A stretch of DNA of 62,518 bases from an uncultured Flavobacteriales bacterium. GTDB lineage: Bacteria > Bacteroidota > Bacteroidia > Flavobacteriales_D > Parvicellaceae. This document shows positions 16,672 to 26,194 of this stretch, in pieces. The stretch lies in assembly GCA_913030835.1 (NCBI GenBank), contig CAJWDP010000015.1, positions 1 to 62,518 of the forward strand, in the 5' to 3' direction. A model generated the notes under the pieces. That model was not told where the DNA came from, did not search any database, and saw nothing but the letters and a program-made list of their open reading frames with translations. The stretch's first letter is position 1, and each line of letters starts with the position of its first letter. A program made the position numbers and the translations under genes.

Positions 16672-18672
16672 CTATTTGTAGCTGCGTTGTTTCAATTCAA
16701 TGTTCTCAAAAGTTAGCTCTTCCTTGTGAAGGATCGGATCCGAAGGAGATACTCCGTGTTCCCACGCCGCTACATACGTATAGTTGTCATCATCTCTTTT
16801 TGCTTCTCCTTCTTCTGTTTGTGATTCATCCCTGAAATGCCCCCCACAAGATTCTTCTCTATGCAATGCATCGTGAGCAAACAGCTCCCCCAATTCTAAG
16901 AAATCTTCAACTCTTGCTGCTTTTTCCAGTTCAGGATTGAACTCCGACGTGCTTCCCGGCACAAATATGTTTTTATAAAAGTCTTGGCGAATTTCCTTGA
17001 TCTCAGCTATTGCCTCATTTAATTCCTTTTCATTTCGCGCCATACCGCACTTATCCCACATGATCTTACCCAGCTTTCTGTGGTAATAATCAGCAGATTT
17101 GGTTCCTTTGTTGCTAATCAACATTTCCAACCTCGTCTTCACCGCTTTTTCAGCCTCATCAAACTCTTTCGAGTCGGTAGGTATTGGCCCCGTTCGAATA
17201 TCATCAGCCAAATAGTCTCCTATTGTGTATGGCAGAACGAAATACCCATCGGCCAAACCTTGCATCAAAGCGGAGGCGCCCAATCTGTTTGCACCGTGAT
17301 CCGAGAAATTTGCTTCTCCTGCGGCATAGCAACCCTTTACCGTAGTCATCAGGTTGTAATCCACCCATAGTCCACCCATGGTATAATGAACAGCCGGATA
17401 AATTTTCATTGGAGTCTTGTATGGGTTGTCATCGGTTATTTTTTCATACATCTGAAATAAATTCCCGTATTTGTTTTCAATAACCTGTTCGCCCAACCTA
17501 ATAATTTCCTCTTTGGAAGAATTTTCATTTCCTTCAATCGTAGCCTGTTCCTTTCCGTATCTCTCAATTGCTGAAGCAAAATCCAGGTAAACTGCCTCGC
17601 CTGTTTCGTTCACTCCATATCCCGCATCACACCTCTCCTTCGCCGCTCTGGAAGCAACATCTCTAGGTACCAAATTACCAAATGAAGGGTATCTTCTTTC
17701 CAAATAATAATCCCGCTCTTCCTCACTTAATTCTGTAGGCTTTTTCTTCCCTTTTCGGATTGCCTCCACATCTTCAATGTTCTTTGGGACCCAAATTCGC
17801 CCATCATTCCGCAGCGACTCGGACATCAAGGTAAGCTTAGACTGATAATCACCGGATCTCGGTATACAGGTGGGATGAATTTGGGTATAGCATGGGTTTG
17901 CAAAAAATGCTCCCTTTTTATGTGCTCTCCAAGAAGCTGTTACATTCGACCCCATCGCGTTTGTCGAGAGAAAAAACACATTCCCGTAACCTCCTGTTGC
18001 AAGGACCACTGCATGTGCAGAGTGCCTTTGAAGCTCTCCAGTGACCAGATTTCTTGCTATAATACCACGGGCTTTACCATCCACCACGACCAATTCCAAC
18101 ATTTCATGCCGATTGAACATTTTAATTTTGCCCTTACCGATCTGTCGGCTCATGGCAGAATAGGCTCCTAATAAAAGCTGCTGTCCCGTTTGTCCTTTTG
18201 CATAAAATGTTCTTGAAACAAGCACGCCTCCGAACGATCTATTGTCTAATAGACCCCCATATTCCCTTGCAAAAGGTACGCCCTGCGCAACACACTGGTC
18301 GATTATATTCGTCGAGACTTCGGCTAGTCTATACACATTTGATTCGCGAGCGCGGTAATCTCCTCCTTTTACCGTATCGTAAAAAAGTCGATAAACAGAA
18401 TCTCCATCATTCTGGTAATTTTTTGCTGCATTAATACCACCTTGAGCCGCAATCGAATGGGCTCTTCTAGGTGAATCCTGAAAACAAAATGACTTTACAT
18501 TGTAACCCATTTCTGCCAAAGAAGCTGCTGCTGATCCCCCGGCTAAACCTGTTCCAACAACTATTACGTCAATCAACCGCTTGTTCGCAGGATTAACTAC
18601 ATTGATTTTGTTTTTATGATCAGTCCATTGATCTTTAATTGGACCTGTGGGACATTTTGAATCTAACTGCAT
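16672..18672 (-). CDS. sdhA: succinate dehydrogenase/fumarate reductase flavoprotein subunit
   Basis: This catalytic subunit has 666 residues and oxidises succinate to fumarate. The dinucleotide-binding GTGLAGG is at about 40-46, and the covalent FAD-linking His is expected at 72 in [46 protein letters not shown] and the Gly-rich [10 protein letters not shown] segment form the active site. The C-terminal region [11 protein letters not shown] matches the long Bacteroidota form. It sits nine bases after sdhC and is co-transcribed with it. Direction (oxidase or fumarate reductase) cannot be decided from sequence. Confidence 0.96.
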   Translation of the reverse strand: MQLDSKCPTGPIKDQWTDHKNKINVVNPANKRLIDVIVVGTGLAGGSAAASLAEMGYNVKSFCFQDSPRRAHSIAAQGGINAAKNYQNDGDSVYRLFYDTVKGGDYRARESNVYRLAEVSTNIIDQCVAQGVPFAREYGGLLDNRSFGGVLVSRTFYAKGQTGQQLLLGAYSAMSRQIGKGKIKMFNRHEMLELVVVDGKARGIIARNLVTGELQRHSAHAVVLATGGYGNVFFLSTNAMGSNVTASWRAHKKGAFFANPCYTQIHPTCIPRSGDYQSKLTLMSESLRNDGRIWVPKNIEDVEAIRKGKKKPTELSEEERDYYLERRYPSFGNLVPRDVASRAAKERCDAGYGVNETGEAVYLDFASAIERYGKEQATIEGNENSSKEEIIRLGEQVIENKYGNLFQMYEKITDDNPYKTPMKIYPAVHYTMGGLWVDYNLMTTVKGCYAAGEANFSDHGANRLGASALMQGLADGYFVLPYTIGDYLADDIRTGPIPTDSKEFDEAEKAVKTRLEMLISNKGTKSADYYHRKLGKIMWDKCGMARNEKELNEAIAEIKEIRQDFYKNIFVPGSTSEFNPELEKAARVEDFLELGELFAHDALHREESCGGHFRDESQTEEGEAKRDDDNYTYVAAWEHGVSPSDPILHKEELTFENIELKQRSYK

Positions 18673-18681
18673 ACTTCTTGG

Positions 18682-19488
18682 TTAAACTTGGGTTAGGTAC
18701 AAATAGATCGGAATTGCTGCAAATGCAACCGGAACGATCAATGCGAATAACTTACCGGTTAACTTGATAATTCCATTGTATTTCTTGTGATTGATACCAA
18801 GCGACTGAAATGCACTTGAAAAACCGTGTGCCAGATGGAAGGCAACTGCCAACATCGAAATAACGTACAATATTGTCATTGCTAAAGCCATAGTCCCATT
18901 CTCTTTTGGACTGAAGAAGTCTCTAGTCACCTGAGCTAAATCCCTTAATGCCCTTCCGGAATCAACACCTCCACTAAACACATGCATTTTGCCGTTAACC
19001 ATTTGAAGGCTCGACCCGGCATGTGCAATACCATCTGCTGTGTAATAGCCCTCATCGCTCATCTGAATCGGAAAATTACCATCGTAATGCATGGGCGCCC
19101 AAAAATTAATTAGATGGACAACAATAAAAACCAGCAACAATGTTCCCATCCAACCCATCGTTCTTGAAGAAAAGCTAGCATTTTTATCCGGACGATTGTA
19201 TGTATATTTCGTTCCACGAGCTCTACGATTTTTTACCACCAAAACCAAAGCAAGAATCGCATGGACAGCGATCAAAACCTTTGTTATCCAGGCTATTGTT
19301 TGTATCGCCGGATTGGATGACATGAACTCTGCATAGTTGTTGAACATAACCGTCCCTTCCCAACCGTCGATAAAGAGCTGAAGATTTCCCGCCAGGTGGC
19401 CGACTAGAAACAGGCAAAGGAACAGTCCGGTTAAAGCCATCAACCACTTTTTGGCAATTGAAGAGGATAAGATCGCCGATTTACTCAT
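18682..19488 (-). CDS. sdhC: succinate dehydrogenase cytochrome b membrane subunit
   Basis: This one-piece membrane anchor of 268 residues has about five transmembrane helices, as in the two-haem b558-type enzymes with a single large cytochrome subunit. The start reads MSKSAILSSSIAKKWLMALTG, followed by LFLCLFLVGHLAGNLQLF with a likely haem His. Further candidate haem ligands occur in VVHLINFWAPMHYD and AFHLAHGFSSAFQSLG. It is the first gene of sdhCAB and has a well-formed Bacteroidota promoter 24 bases upstream. Confidence 0.94.
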   Translation of the reverse strand: MSKSAILSSSIAKKWLMALTGLFLCLFLVGHLAGNLQLFIDGWEGTVMFNNYAEFMSSNPAIQTIAWITKVLIAVHAILALVLVVKNRRARGTKYTYNRPDKNASFSSRTMGWMGTLLLVFIVVHLINFWAPMHYDGNFPIQMSDEGYYTADGIAHAGSSLQMVNGKMHVFSGGVDSGRALRDLAQVTRDFFSPKENGTMALAMTILYVISMLAVAFHLAHGFSSAFQSLGINHKKYNGIIKLTGKLFALIVPVAFAAIPIYLYLTQV

Positions 19489-19512
19489 ACTTATTCTTGA
19501 TTAATACACCTG

Positions 19513-19544
19513 CAAAAGTAACTGTCAAAGCGTCTAATATCAAG
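19513..19544 (-). promoter_or_regulatory. promoter of sdhCAB (-33/-7)
   Basis: On the minus strand a TTG (in CTTG) is followed by 20 bases and then TACTTTTG, matching the Bacteroidota TTTG-N19/20-TAnnTTTG promoter. The -7 element ends 24 bases before the sdhC ATG. Confidence 0.7.
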
Positions 19545-19669
19545 TAGATGCCCCACATTGACCCTATTTAGAACCATTCTATATAATAGTGGGGTATTCG
19601 CACCAATTATTCCTGTAATTCATTATTCAAAGTGATTTGTACCTTAGCGGAAATTCAGGAATAGAGATC

Positions 19670-20968
19670 ATGAAATACGAAAAAATTGACAAGTCCTTGT
19701 TCGAGGACAACCGGAGACGCTTTAAAGAACAATTGATACCGGGATCATTGGCCATCTTCAATTCAAATGACATCATAACCACCAGTGCTGACAGTACTAT
19801 GCCGTTTGTGCAACATCGTGATATTTTCCATTTGTCGGGAGTCGATCAGGAAGAGAGTATTCTCGTCATTTTTCCAGATTGCTCAACTGAAAAAAATCGG
19901 GAGATTCTATTTCTGAAAGAAACCAATGAACACATTGCTGTATGGGAGGGCGAAAAATTAACGAAAGCCGCTGCCTATGAAACAAGTAAGATAAAAACGG
20001 TTTACTGGTTGAATGAATTCGAAACTGTGTTCAATACGCTCATGGCAGAGGCAAACAACATATACTTGAACAACAATGAGCATACACGCGCAAATACCGA
20101 AGCCGAAACGCGTGAAGACCGATTCATTTCATGGTGCAAGAAAAAATACCCCAATCATACGTATCATCGTAGCGCTCCGATTATGCATAAAATACGATCC
20201 GTAAAGCATCGATTGGAGTTGGATTTAATGCAAAGAGCTTGCGACATCACAGAGCAGGCATTTCGGCGAGTGCTCCGCTTTTTAAAACCTGGAGTATGGG
20301 AATATGAAATAGAGGCTGAAATCATGCATGAGTTTCTGATGTCCAGATCTAAAGGATTTGCCTACACGCCGATAATTGCTTCAGGCCCGAATGCCTGCGT
20401 ATTGCACTACATTGAAAACAACAAGCAATGCAATGATGGTGATGTAATTCTTTTCGATTGGGCTGCAGAGTATGCAAATTATGCTTCTGACATGTCCCGA
20501 TGCCTTCCGGTAAACGGGCGTTTCACAGAAAGGCAAAAGAAGGTATACGAGGCTGTGCTGCGAGTTAAAAATGAGGCAACAAAACTACTCACCCCAGGAA
20601 CAATGTTGGCGGAGTATCACAAAGAAGTTGGCAAGCTGATGGAATCTGAACTCCTCGGATTAAACCTAATCACTTCAACGGATATCGAGAATCAAAACCC
20701 GGACTGGCCGGCATACAAAAAATATTTTATGCATGGTACGTCGCACTTCATCGGGTTGGATACACATGATGTTGGTCTTTGGACCGAGCCGATTCAGGAG
20801 AACAATGTATTTACAGTTGAACCCGGAATATACATCCCCGAAGAAAACCTCGGTATTCGGTTAGAGGATGATGTAGTTGTTCAGAGCTCCGGTGATCCTT
20901 TCAACCTAATGCGCAACATCCCAATAGAAATTGAAGAGATCGAAGAATTGATGAATGCCGTTCATTAA
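19670..20968 (+). CDS. pepP: Xaa-Pro aminopeptidase (aminopeptidase P)
   Basis: This M24 metallopeptidase removes N-terminal residues preceding proline. From the ATG at 19670 it has 432 residues. The N-terminal creatinase-like domain (about 1-165) precedes the pita-bread catalytic domain. The two-metal ligands are Asp263, Asp274, His359, Glu384 and Glu399, in FDWAAEYANYASDMSR, HGTSHFIGLDTHD, VEPGIYIPEEN and RLEDD. An upstream in-frame start at 19637 would add 11 residues without family support. It overlaps the downstream hydrolase gene by 14 bases, so the two are probably translated together. Confidence 0.93.
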   Translation: MKYEKIDKSLFEDNRRRFKEQLIPGSLAIFNSNDIITTSADSTMPFVQHRDIFHLSGVDQEESILVIFPDCSTEKNREILFLKETNEHIAVWEGEKLTKAAAYETSKIKTVYWLNEFETVFNTLMAEANNIYLNNNEHTRANTEAETREDRFISWCKKKYPNHTYHRSAPIMHKIRSVKHRLELDLMQRACDITEQAFRRVLRFLKPGVWEYEIEAEIMHEFLMSRSKGFAYTPIIASGPNACVLHYIENNKQCNDGDVILFDWAAEYANYASDMSRCLPVNGRFTERQKKVYEAVLRVKNEATKLLTPGTMLAEYHKEVGKLMESELLGLNLITSTDIENQNPDWPAYKKYFMHGTSHFIGLDTHDVGLWTEPIQENNVFTVEPGIYIPEENLGIRLEDDVVVQSSGDPFNLMRNIPIEIEEIEELMNAVH

Positions 20969-21749
20969 GTATCAAAACAAAAAAGTACACTTCCGATTGG
21001 ACGGATCGGGGTCTAAAAACATCATTTTCTTGCATGGGTTTTTGGGCGACCTAAGTATCTGGGATCGATATATTTCTGATCTGCAAGATGACTTCAAGAT
21101 TCTGCGCATTGATCTTGCAGGGCACGGCCTATCTGACAATCTAGGAGAAACTCATACCATGGAACTATTGTCCAAACCGGTGACACAAGTCATGTCACAT
21201 GTCGGCATGTCTTCAGCCCATTTTGTTGGTCATTCAATGGGGGGATATGTCGCGATGAGCATTGCAGAGAATAACAATGACCTAATGGAGTCTTTGTGCT
21301 TGTTCAACTCAACGGCAGCGGAAGACTCAGAGCAAAAGAAAAAGGACCGAATCCGAACAATCCGACTCATCAATCTAAGCCCTGAACTTTTCGTTCAGGA
21401 GGCAATAAACAACTTGTTTACAAAAGCAAATTTGAAGAAATATCCCTCTGAAGTCAAAGTGCTTCAAGAGAAAGGATTAAAAATGGCTTTGATTGGAGCA
21501 GCTCCAGCGTTGAGAGGCATGGCAGAGCGAAAAACCATGGTCTCCCTACTTCAAAAGAGTAATTTTCCGGTTCTATTCCTTTCCGGGAGACACGACAATA
21601 TAATACCGATAGAATCGATAATTGAGCAGGTTTCGGAAACTCGTTCTTCCCTGACAATTTTAGAAGAAACCAATCACATGGGTTTTATTGAAGAGTATGA
21701 GTATACCTTGGAGCAGTTACAAAGGTTTTGGAAGAAAAAGCCTATTTAA
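20955..21749 (+). CDS. alpha/beta-fold hydrolase
   Basis: The protein has 264 residues with a complete alpha/beta hydrolase triad: nucleophile Ser94 in VGHSMGGYVA, Asp214 in SGRHDNIIP and His241 in ETNHMGFIE. The oxyanion region is IIFLHGFLGDLSIWDRY. It resembles MenH-like and lactonase/esterase-type hydrolases, but the substrate cannot be named. It overlaps pepP by 14 bases. Its 3' end overlaps the convergent PorE-like gene by eight bases, so no room is left for a separate terminator. Confidence 0.88.
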   Translation: MPFIKYQNKKVHFRLDGSGSKNIIFLHGFLGDLSIWDRYISDLQDDFKILRIDLAGHGLSDNLGETHTMELLSKPVTQVMSHVGMSSAHFVGHSMGGYVAMSIAENNNDLMESLCLFNSTAAEDSEQKKKDRIRTIRLINLSPELFVQEAINNLFTKANLKKYPSEVKVLQEKGLKMALIGAAPALRGMAERKTMVSLLQKSNFPVLFLSGRHDNIIPIESIIEQVSETRSSLTILEETNHMGFIEEYEYTLEQLQRFWKKKPI

Positions 21750-24054
21750 CTGAAGCTTTAAAGTACTGAAATTTGCCGTACTTCTCTGCCCCGGTTTCAA
21801 AGTCACCTTTGTAATACGGACCGTGAACTCCAGCAATGCGCTTAACCGTTACCCTATCAAACGCAATGCCCTTTGCCTCCAATGCTTGTTTGACAGCCAT
21901 CTCTCCATCTTCAAGTCGATTTTTCGCCAACGTAATATTCCGTGTATACGTCTTGGTGGGAACCGAAGACGCACAACCCTCCAATGTTAACGTTAATTTA
22001 CCCGTTTGCTCAAAAATTGAAACGGCCTTGTTTATAAAGTCTGAGAATGCTTTTTCATCCAGCGCAACACCCCGCTTGTTATACCCGTAGAATTTCTGGT
22101 ATGCTCCAGGCTCCACTTTTACAACTTCAAGCTCTCTACACTTGATTCCTTGGTCGTATTCCTTTACTACATTGTTCTCCCCATCGATCAATAGAATTTT
22201 TGCTTTTCCGCACAACGCAGGATCATGTAATTTTAAACGAAAACTAGGATCGTCTGTTGGTGTAATCGCCTCAAATCTAAATTCTCCGGATGGATTGGTA
22301 ACCTCTTGATACACTATCTCCTTATTTGGATTCAGCACTTCAACATCAGCACCTCCATATATTTCATCGTTAACCAACAGCTGGTAGGTCCACTCATTCG
22401 TATCTGCTGCGCTAACAATTTCAATCCCTTCACAATCAGCTTCGATTTCCTGTAGCTCCAGTTTAATGTCGGATCTCGTGATCAATCTTCCGATCTCGTG
22501 GTACTCTTCATCGGTAGCAACATCTACGTTCTCATCCGCAATTAGGCCTTTGTACTCATATTCTATATTGTATTTTCCCGGATTAAGAATGATCAGGAAT
22601 CTACCGGATGTTTTATTTGCCTTATATTCTCCGATTATGTCATCTGTTTCTCTATCATAGACAGTAATTAACACGTCTGTAACAACAGCGCCTGTCATAT
22701 CCTTTATACAACCTTTGTACACGACAAGAGCTTTTCTTTGTTCGTCCAGCATCTCAATCATGTAAATATCTTGTTCCCCTTCGCCATCCTTACGATATGA
22801 TGAGAAGTAGGCCCTTGTACCATCCGAAGAAGGAATAAAAAAGACATCCTCTCCAACCGTGTTTATGGGATAGCCGAGGTTTCTGGGCTCGGACCAAGAA
22901 CCATCTTCAGCCATTTCTGAAGTAAACACATCAAATCCACCCATTGAGTTGTGTCCTTTCGAGGAAAAGTAAATTGTTTTTCCATCCGGATGCAGGTATG
23001 GACCTTCTTCGTCGTATGGCGTGTTAATTGTTCTGCCAATATTTTGCGCATCTGCCCAGTTTCCATTCGGAAGTTTTTTCATCAAATAAATGTCGCGCCC
23101 CCCAACTCCACCAGGTCGGTCGGAAACAAATACAATTGTTTTTCCATCTGCACTCAAACCGGCATGTGAATCCCAATACTCCGAATTAATTGCAGCATCC
23201 AATGGTTGCGGTTCGCTCCAAACATCCCCATCTAGTTTTGATTCATAAATGGTCCCGCCACCAACATCATCAAATTTGTACAACATCATGTATTCCCCAT
23301 TAGGCGAAACATAAATGCACGCTTCGTGTCCATCGAGATTTAATTCTTCAATCGGTTCAGGATCACTCCATCCATCGGCATTTCTTGATGAGAAATAAAC
23401 GTCTTCCCGATATTTGCCATCGTCATCCGTTGTTTCTCCCCCTATACTGCCCTTACGTCGTGAAGTAAAAAACAATAGGCTTTCGTCGGCAGTAATCAGT
23501 GGTCTGTATTCAGGGTATTCCGTATTTAGATTTTCTCCCAAACTAATGAGGTTTGCATGCACCGGGTTCTCGTACATCTGTTTTGCATTTCTGCTCAGCC
23601 GAATATCTCTATTGACCGCCTCCAAGGCCTCTGTATTTCCTTCGTGCAGAACCTCCTTGTATTCGGTATACTTCTCAATCGCCTTATCGAATTCATAATT
23701 CGCATGATACGCCTCTCCAAGATACCAAACCGACTCAACTGGAGCCTTCTTCTCCTTATGGTTGTTTACCTTGTAATAGGCCGTCAAATGGTCCTGGCAT
23801 TCCAAATAATATTTTATTGCTTTGGTTTTATCATGCTCAGATTGCAAATAACAGTAGCCTATTATTGATTTTACGTTTGCGTTCCCAGGGTAATTTTCAT
23901 CTATTTCCAGAAAAGCAATAAGGGCCTTGTCGTATTCTTCATTTTCCAGATGGGCATATGCACCGTAGAAATCTGATTTATAATCTTGGGCATACATCCC
24001 AAAATTGAAGAGGAAAAGAAATGCAATTAGGGTCGGCTTTAACAATGGTCTCAA
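21742..24054 (-). CDS. PorE-like TPR/PD40/CRD/OmpA-type envelope protein
   Basis: This 770-residue exported protein has a signal peptide at 1-23 ending in GMYAQ. TPR-like helices follow (about 25-165), then a PD40 beta-propeller (about 185-440) with repeats such as TADESLLFFTSRRKG, SADGKTIVFVSDRPGG and HPDGKTIYFSSKGHNSMGG. Next come a carboxypeptidase-regulatory-like beta domain (about 450-525), a second beta segment and an OmpA-like end (about 680-770). This order is that of PorE of the type IX secretion apparatus, although related proteins are numerous in Bacteroidota. The OmpA-like end is degenerate: the GHTD signature is replaced by EGCASS, while Asn and Arg of RNITLAKNR remain. PorE identity is therefore only possible. 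Confidence 0.75.
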   Translation of the reverse strand: MRPLLKPTLIAFLFLFNFGMYAQDYKSDFYGAYAHLENEEYDKALIAFLEIDENYPGNANVKSIIGYCYLQSEHDKTKAIKYYLECQDHLTAYYKVNNHKEKKAPVESVWYLGEAYHANYEFDKAIEKYTEYKEVLHEGNTEALEAVNRDIRLSRNAKQMYENPVHANLISLGENLNTEYPEYRPLITADESLLFFTSRRKGSIGGETTDDDGKYREDVYFSSRNADGWSDPEPIEELNLDGHEACIYVSPNGEYMMLYKFDDVGGGTIYESKLDGDVWSEPQPLDAAINSEYWDSHAGLSADGKTIVFVSDRPGGVGGRDIYLMKKLPNGNWADAQNIGRTINTPYDEEGPYLHPDGKTIYFSSKGHNSMGGFDVFTSEMAEDGSWSEPRNLGYPINTVGEDVFFIPSSDGTRAYFSSYRKDGEGEQDIYMIEMLDEQRKALVVYKGCIKDMTGAVVTDVLITVYDRETDDIIGEYKANKTSGRFLIILNPGKYNIEYEYKGLIADENVDVATDEEYHEIGRLITRSDIKLELQEIEADCEGIEIVSAADTNEWTYQLLVNDEIYGGADVEVLNPNKEIVYQEVTNPSGEFRFEAITPTDDPSFRLKLHDPALCGKAKILLIDGENNVVKEYDQGIKCRELEVVKVEPGAYQKFYGYNKRGVALDEKAFSDFINKAVSIFEQTGKLTLTLEGCASSVPTKTYTRNITLAKNRLEDGEMAVKQALEAKGIAFDRVTVKRIAGVHGPYYKGDFETGAEKYGKFQYFKASVK

Positions 24055-24545
24055 AACAAAATTGTATTAAAAACTAAATTACGATAGAAGCAAAATAATG
24101 CTCGAAGATATTTCATTTATTGCAAATGAACCAATTAATGATTCCATGGGAAATCAAATTAGGTATAAAAAACGTTTTTTGAGTGGTCTAGAGGGTTTGA
24201 TTTTGAATGATTTTTGGTGGTCGTTTCAACAACAATGCCAACAAATAGCCGCAACGGATAAAGAAAAGGCTCCAAATGGAGCCTTATTCTGAAGAAATTG
24301 TGCTTTTTGAAAGCACTAGAGCATGGAAAAATCTTTTAAATTATTTTTCGTCTTATTTCTACTACCAAGAAACGACGAATATGTCTAGAGTTGCCATTGT
24401 TTACTTATTGTGTTAATTATGACCTCAAACTAATTCATTGAATTGGATCTGGCAAGCCCCATTGTAGTTGGGGAAAGTGATAGTGGGCGAATGGCACTTT
24501 ATTTAGATTTAACGGCAAAGTAATTTTTCTTACCTTGTTTGAAAG
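24055..24545. other. 491-base gene-free region with several inverted repeats
   Basis: No convincing protein gene is present. A 64-codon ORF at 24098-24292 has no recognisable features and its stop falls inside a hairpin. The region holds a 7-bp inverted repeat (24112-24130, TTCATTT/AAATGAA), a 14-bp perfect palindrome of six A, CG and six T (24167-24180), a terminator-like hairpin (24264-24285) and a small CCCCA/TGGGG hairpin (24457-24473). It separates the leftward PorE-like gene from the rightward LytTR regulators and must contain both promoters; a small RNA is possible. Confidence 0.5.
24264..24285 (-). terminator. orphan terminator-like hairpin
   Basis: An eight-base stem (AAGGCTCC/GGAGCCTT) has a four-base loop. 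Only the minus-strand reading is followed by a T-rich run (TTTTCTTT), so it would terminate leftward transcription. No annotated leftward gene ends here. Confidence 0.55.
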
Positions 24546-25316
24546 ATGTTAATCAGAACTTTGATCGTAGACGATGAGGTATTGGCGAGGGAAAATCTGA
24601 AAATTCTTCTCTCCCAATATTGTGATGGTGTTCAAGTTGTAGGCGAGGCTCATTCGGTGCATTCAGCCATAGAGGAAATAGACAAAACGAACCCCGACCT
24701 TGTGTTTCTTGATATACGGATGCCTTCGGGACTAGAAGGGTTTGAGCTATTGGATCAAATCGAAGAAAAAAAATTTTTGGTCGTTTTTGTAACTGCCTTT
24801 AAAGATTATGCCATCAGAGCACTCAATGCCAGTGCAATCCACTACATACTTAAGCCAATTGACATCGAAGATCTGCAAAATGCAGTAAAAAAAGTGGCCG
24901 AGTATCTAGAAATGCAAAAGAGCATGCCCATTTCATCATTCGACTACAACGCTCTTTTGACCAATTTGACCCATTCATTGAGCCTAAAGCGAGCGGAACG
25001 AATAGCAATACATCATAGCAAGGGCATAAAATTGGTTGATACATTGGATATTCTTAGACTAGAAGCCAATGGCAACTGTACTCATTTGTACTTCGACGAC
25101 AGCTCATCGTATCTAGATACGCGTACGCTCAAAGTATACGAAGAGATGCTTCCGCCTTGCTTTATGCGAACACACAAATCACATATTGTAAACATGAATA
25201 AAGTTATTGAGTATGTGCATTCAGATGGTCACAGGGCAATATTAAAAGGCAATAGCACAGTGCCAATCAGTCGGGGAAGGCTATCAGAATTCCTAACATT
25301 TTTAAAAAAATTGTAG
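24546..25316 (+). CDS. LytTR-family response regulator
   Basis: This response regulator has 256 residues. The receiver domain (1 to about 120) has acidic residues Asp9-Asp10, phosphoacceptor Asp56 in LVFLDIRMP and Lys103 in YILKPIDI. The C-terminal LytTR DNA-binding domain (about 155-256) includes FMRTHKSHIVNMNKV and VPISRGRL. It should bind DNA as a dimer once phosphorylated, probably by the LytS-type kinase at 26194 or a paralogue. It lies 122 bases before a second, related LytTR regulator. A weak TACCTTG element immediately upstream could be its -7 box. Confidence 0.93.
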   Translation: MLIRTLIVDDEVLARENLKILLSQYCDGVQVVGEAHSVHSAIEEIDKTNPDLVFLDIRMPSGLEGFELLDQIEEKKFLVVFVTAFKDYAIRALNASAIHYILKPIDIEDLQNAVKKVAEYLEMQKSMPISSFDYNALLTNLTHSLSLKRAERIAIHHSKGIKLVDTLDILRLEANGNCTHLYFDDSSSYLDTRTLKVYEEMLPPCFMRTHKSHIVNMNKVIEYVHSDGHRAILKGNSTVPISRGRLSEFLTFLKKL

Positions 25317-25438
25317 CTGAATCAACCCAACACACCTTACAATCATTCAACACTACACTTGAATCAATCGGGGCAACTTTAAGAAAAAAGAATTCGTTTA
25401 TTCAAAAAGACAAAGTGCAAACCCACAACCCCAGACTT

Positions 25439-26194
25439 ATGAAAAATACGGCCCTAATAGTTGATGACGAATTCAACTGCAGAAACAACCTAGAATTGCT
25501 TATTAATGATTTTTGCTCCGATTTAAATATAATTGGGCAGGCATCATCAGCAGATGAAGCAAGAGCCTTAATTGATTCTCATCAACCGGATATTGTATTC
25601 TTGGATATTGCTATGCCCGGCGAAGACGGATTTTCACTATTACGTTCCCTTCCCGATCGCAATTTTGTTGTGATCTTCACAACGGCACATAATGATTACG
25701 CATTAAAGGCATTCAAAGAAAACGCTGTTGATTATTTGGAAAAGCCGATTAACATTGATGAATTGGTCAATTCTGTGGAAAAAGCGAAAAAGCTTATTAG
25801 CTCGAAATTGGTAAAAAACGACTCTCTGGACGAGATGATTCAACAAGTAATCGATCGAAATAACTCAGCAAAGATCAGCATCCCTACACGAGACGGATAC
25901 GTTATTGTCGATGAAGAAGAAATTGTTCATTTGGAAGCGAGCGACAATTACACCATGATTTTCCTGACATCCGGCAGAAAACACTTGAGCAGTAAAAACA
26001 TAAAAGTGTATGAAGAAAACTTAGATCAATTTCGATTCTTCAGGACCCATAAGTCGCACATAATTAACGTAAAAGATCATCTTAGAGAATTTTCACGTTC
26101 GAACGGAAATGTGGCTCTGCTTACAGATGGGAAGTCTGTTCCTATTTCCCGAAGAAAAATGTCTGACTTTATTGGGCGAATCAATACATTCTGA
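25439..26194 (+). CDS. LytTR-family response regulator, partner of the adjacent kinase
   Basis: From the ATG at 25439 the protein has 251 residues; a GTG eight codons earlier is less likely. The receiver domain has Asp9-Asp10, phosphoacceptor Asp56 in IVFLDIAMP and Lys102 in YLEKPINI. The LytTR domain contains EIVHLEASDNYTMIF, FFRTHKSHIINVKDHL and VPISRRKM. Its TGA shares one base with the ATG of the sensor kinase, so the two are translationally coupled and very likely a cognate pair. It is clearly paralogous to the gene at 24546, with the same architecture and nearly the same length. Confidence 0.93.
   Translation: MKNTALIVDDEFNCRNNLELLINDFCSDLNIIGQASSADEARALIDSHQPDIVFLDIAMPGEDGFSLLRSLPDRNFVVIFTTAHNDYALKAFKENAVDYLEKPINIDELVNSVEKAKKLISSKLVKNDSLDEMIQQVIDRNNSAKISIPTRDGYVIVDEEEIVHLEASDNYTMIFLTSGRKHLSSKNIKVYEENLDQFRFFRTHKSHIINVKDHLREFSRSNGNVALLTDGKSVPISRRKMSDFIGRINTF

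Noticed and set aside
24098-24292. A 64-codon plus-strand ORF between the PorE-like gene and the LytTR regulators
   Set aside because: No signal peptide, domain or conserved pattern; the stop lies inside a terminator-like hairpin and the frame covers an A6CGT6 palindrome, so it looks like chance.
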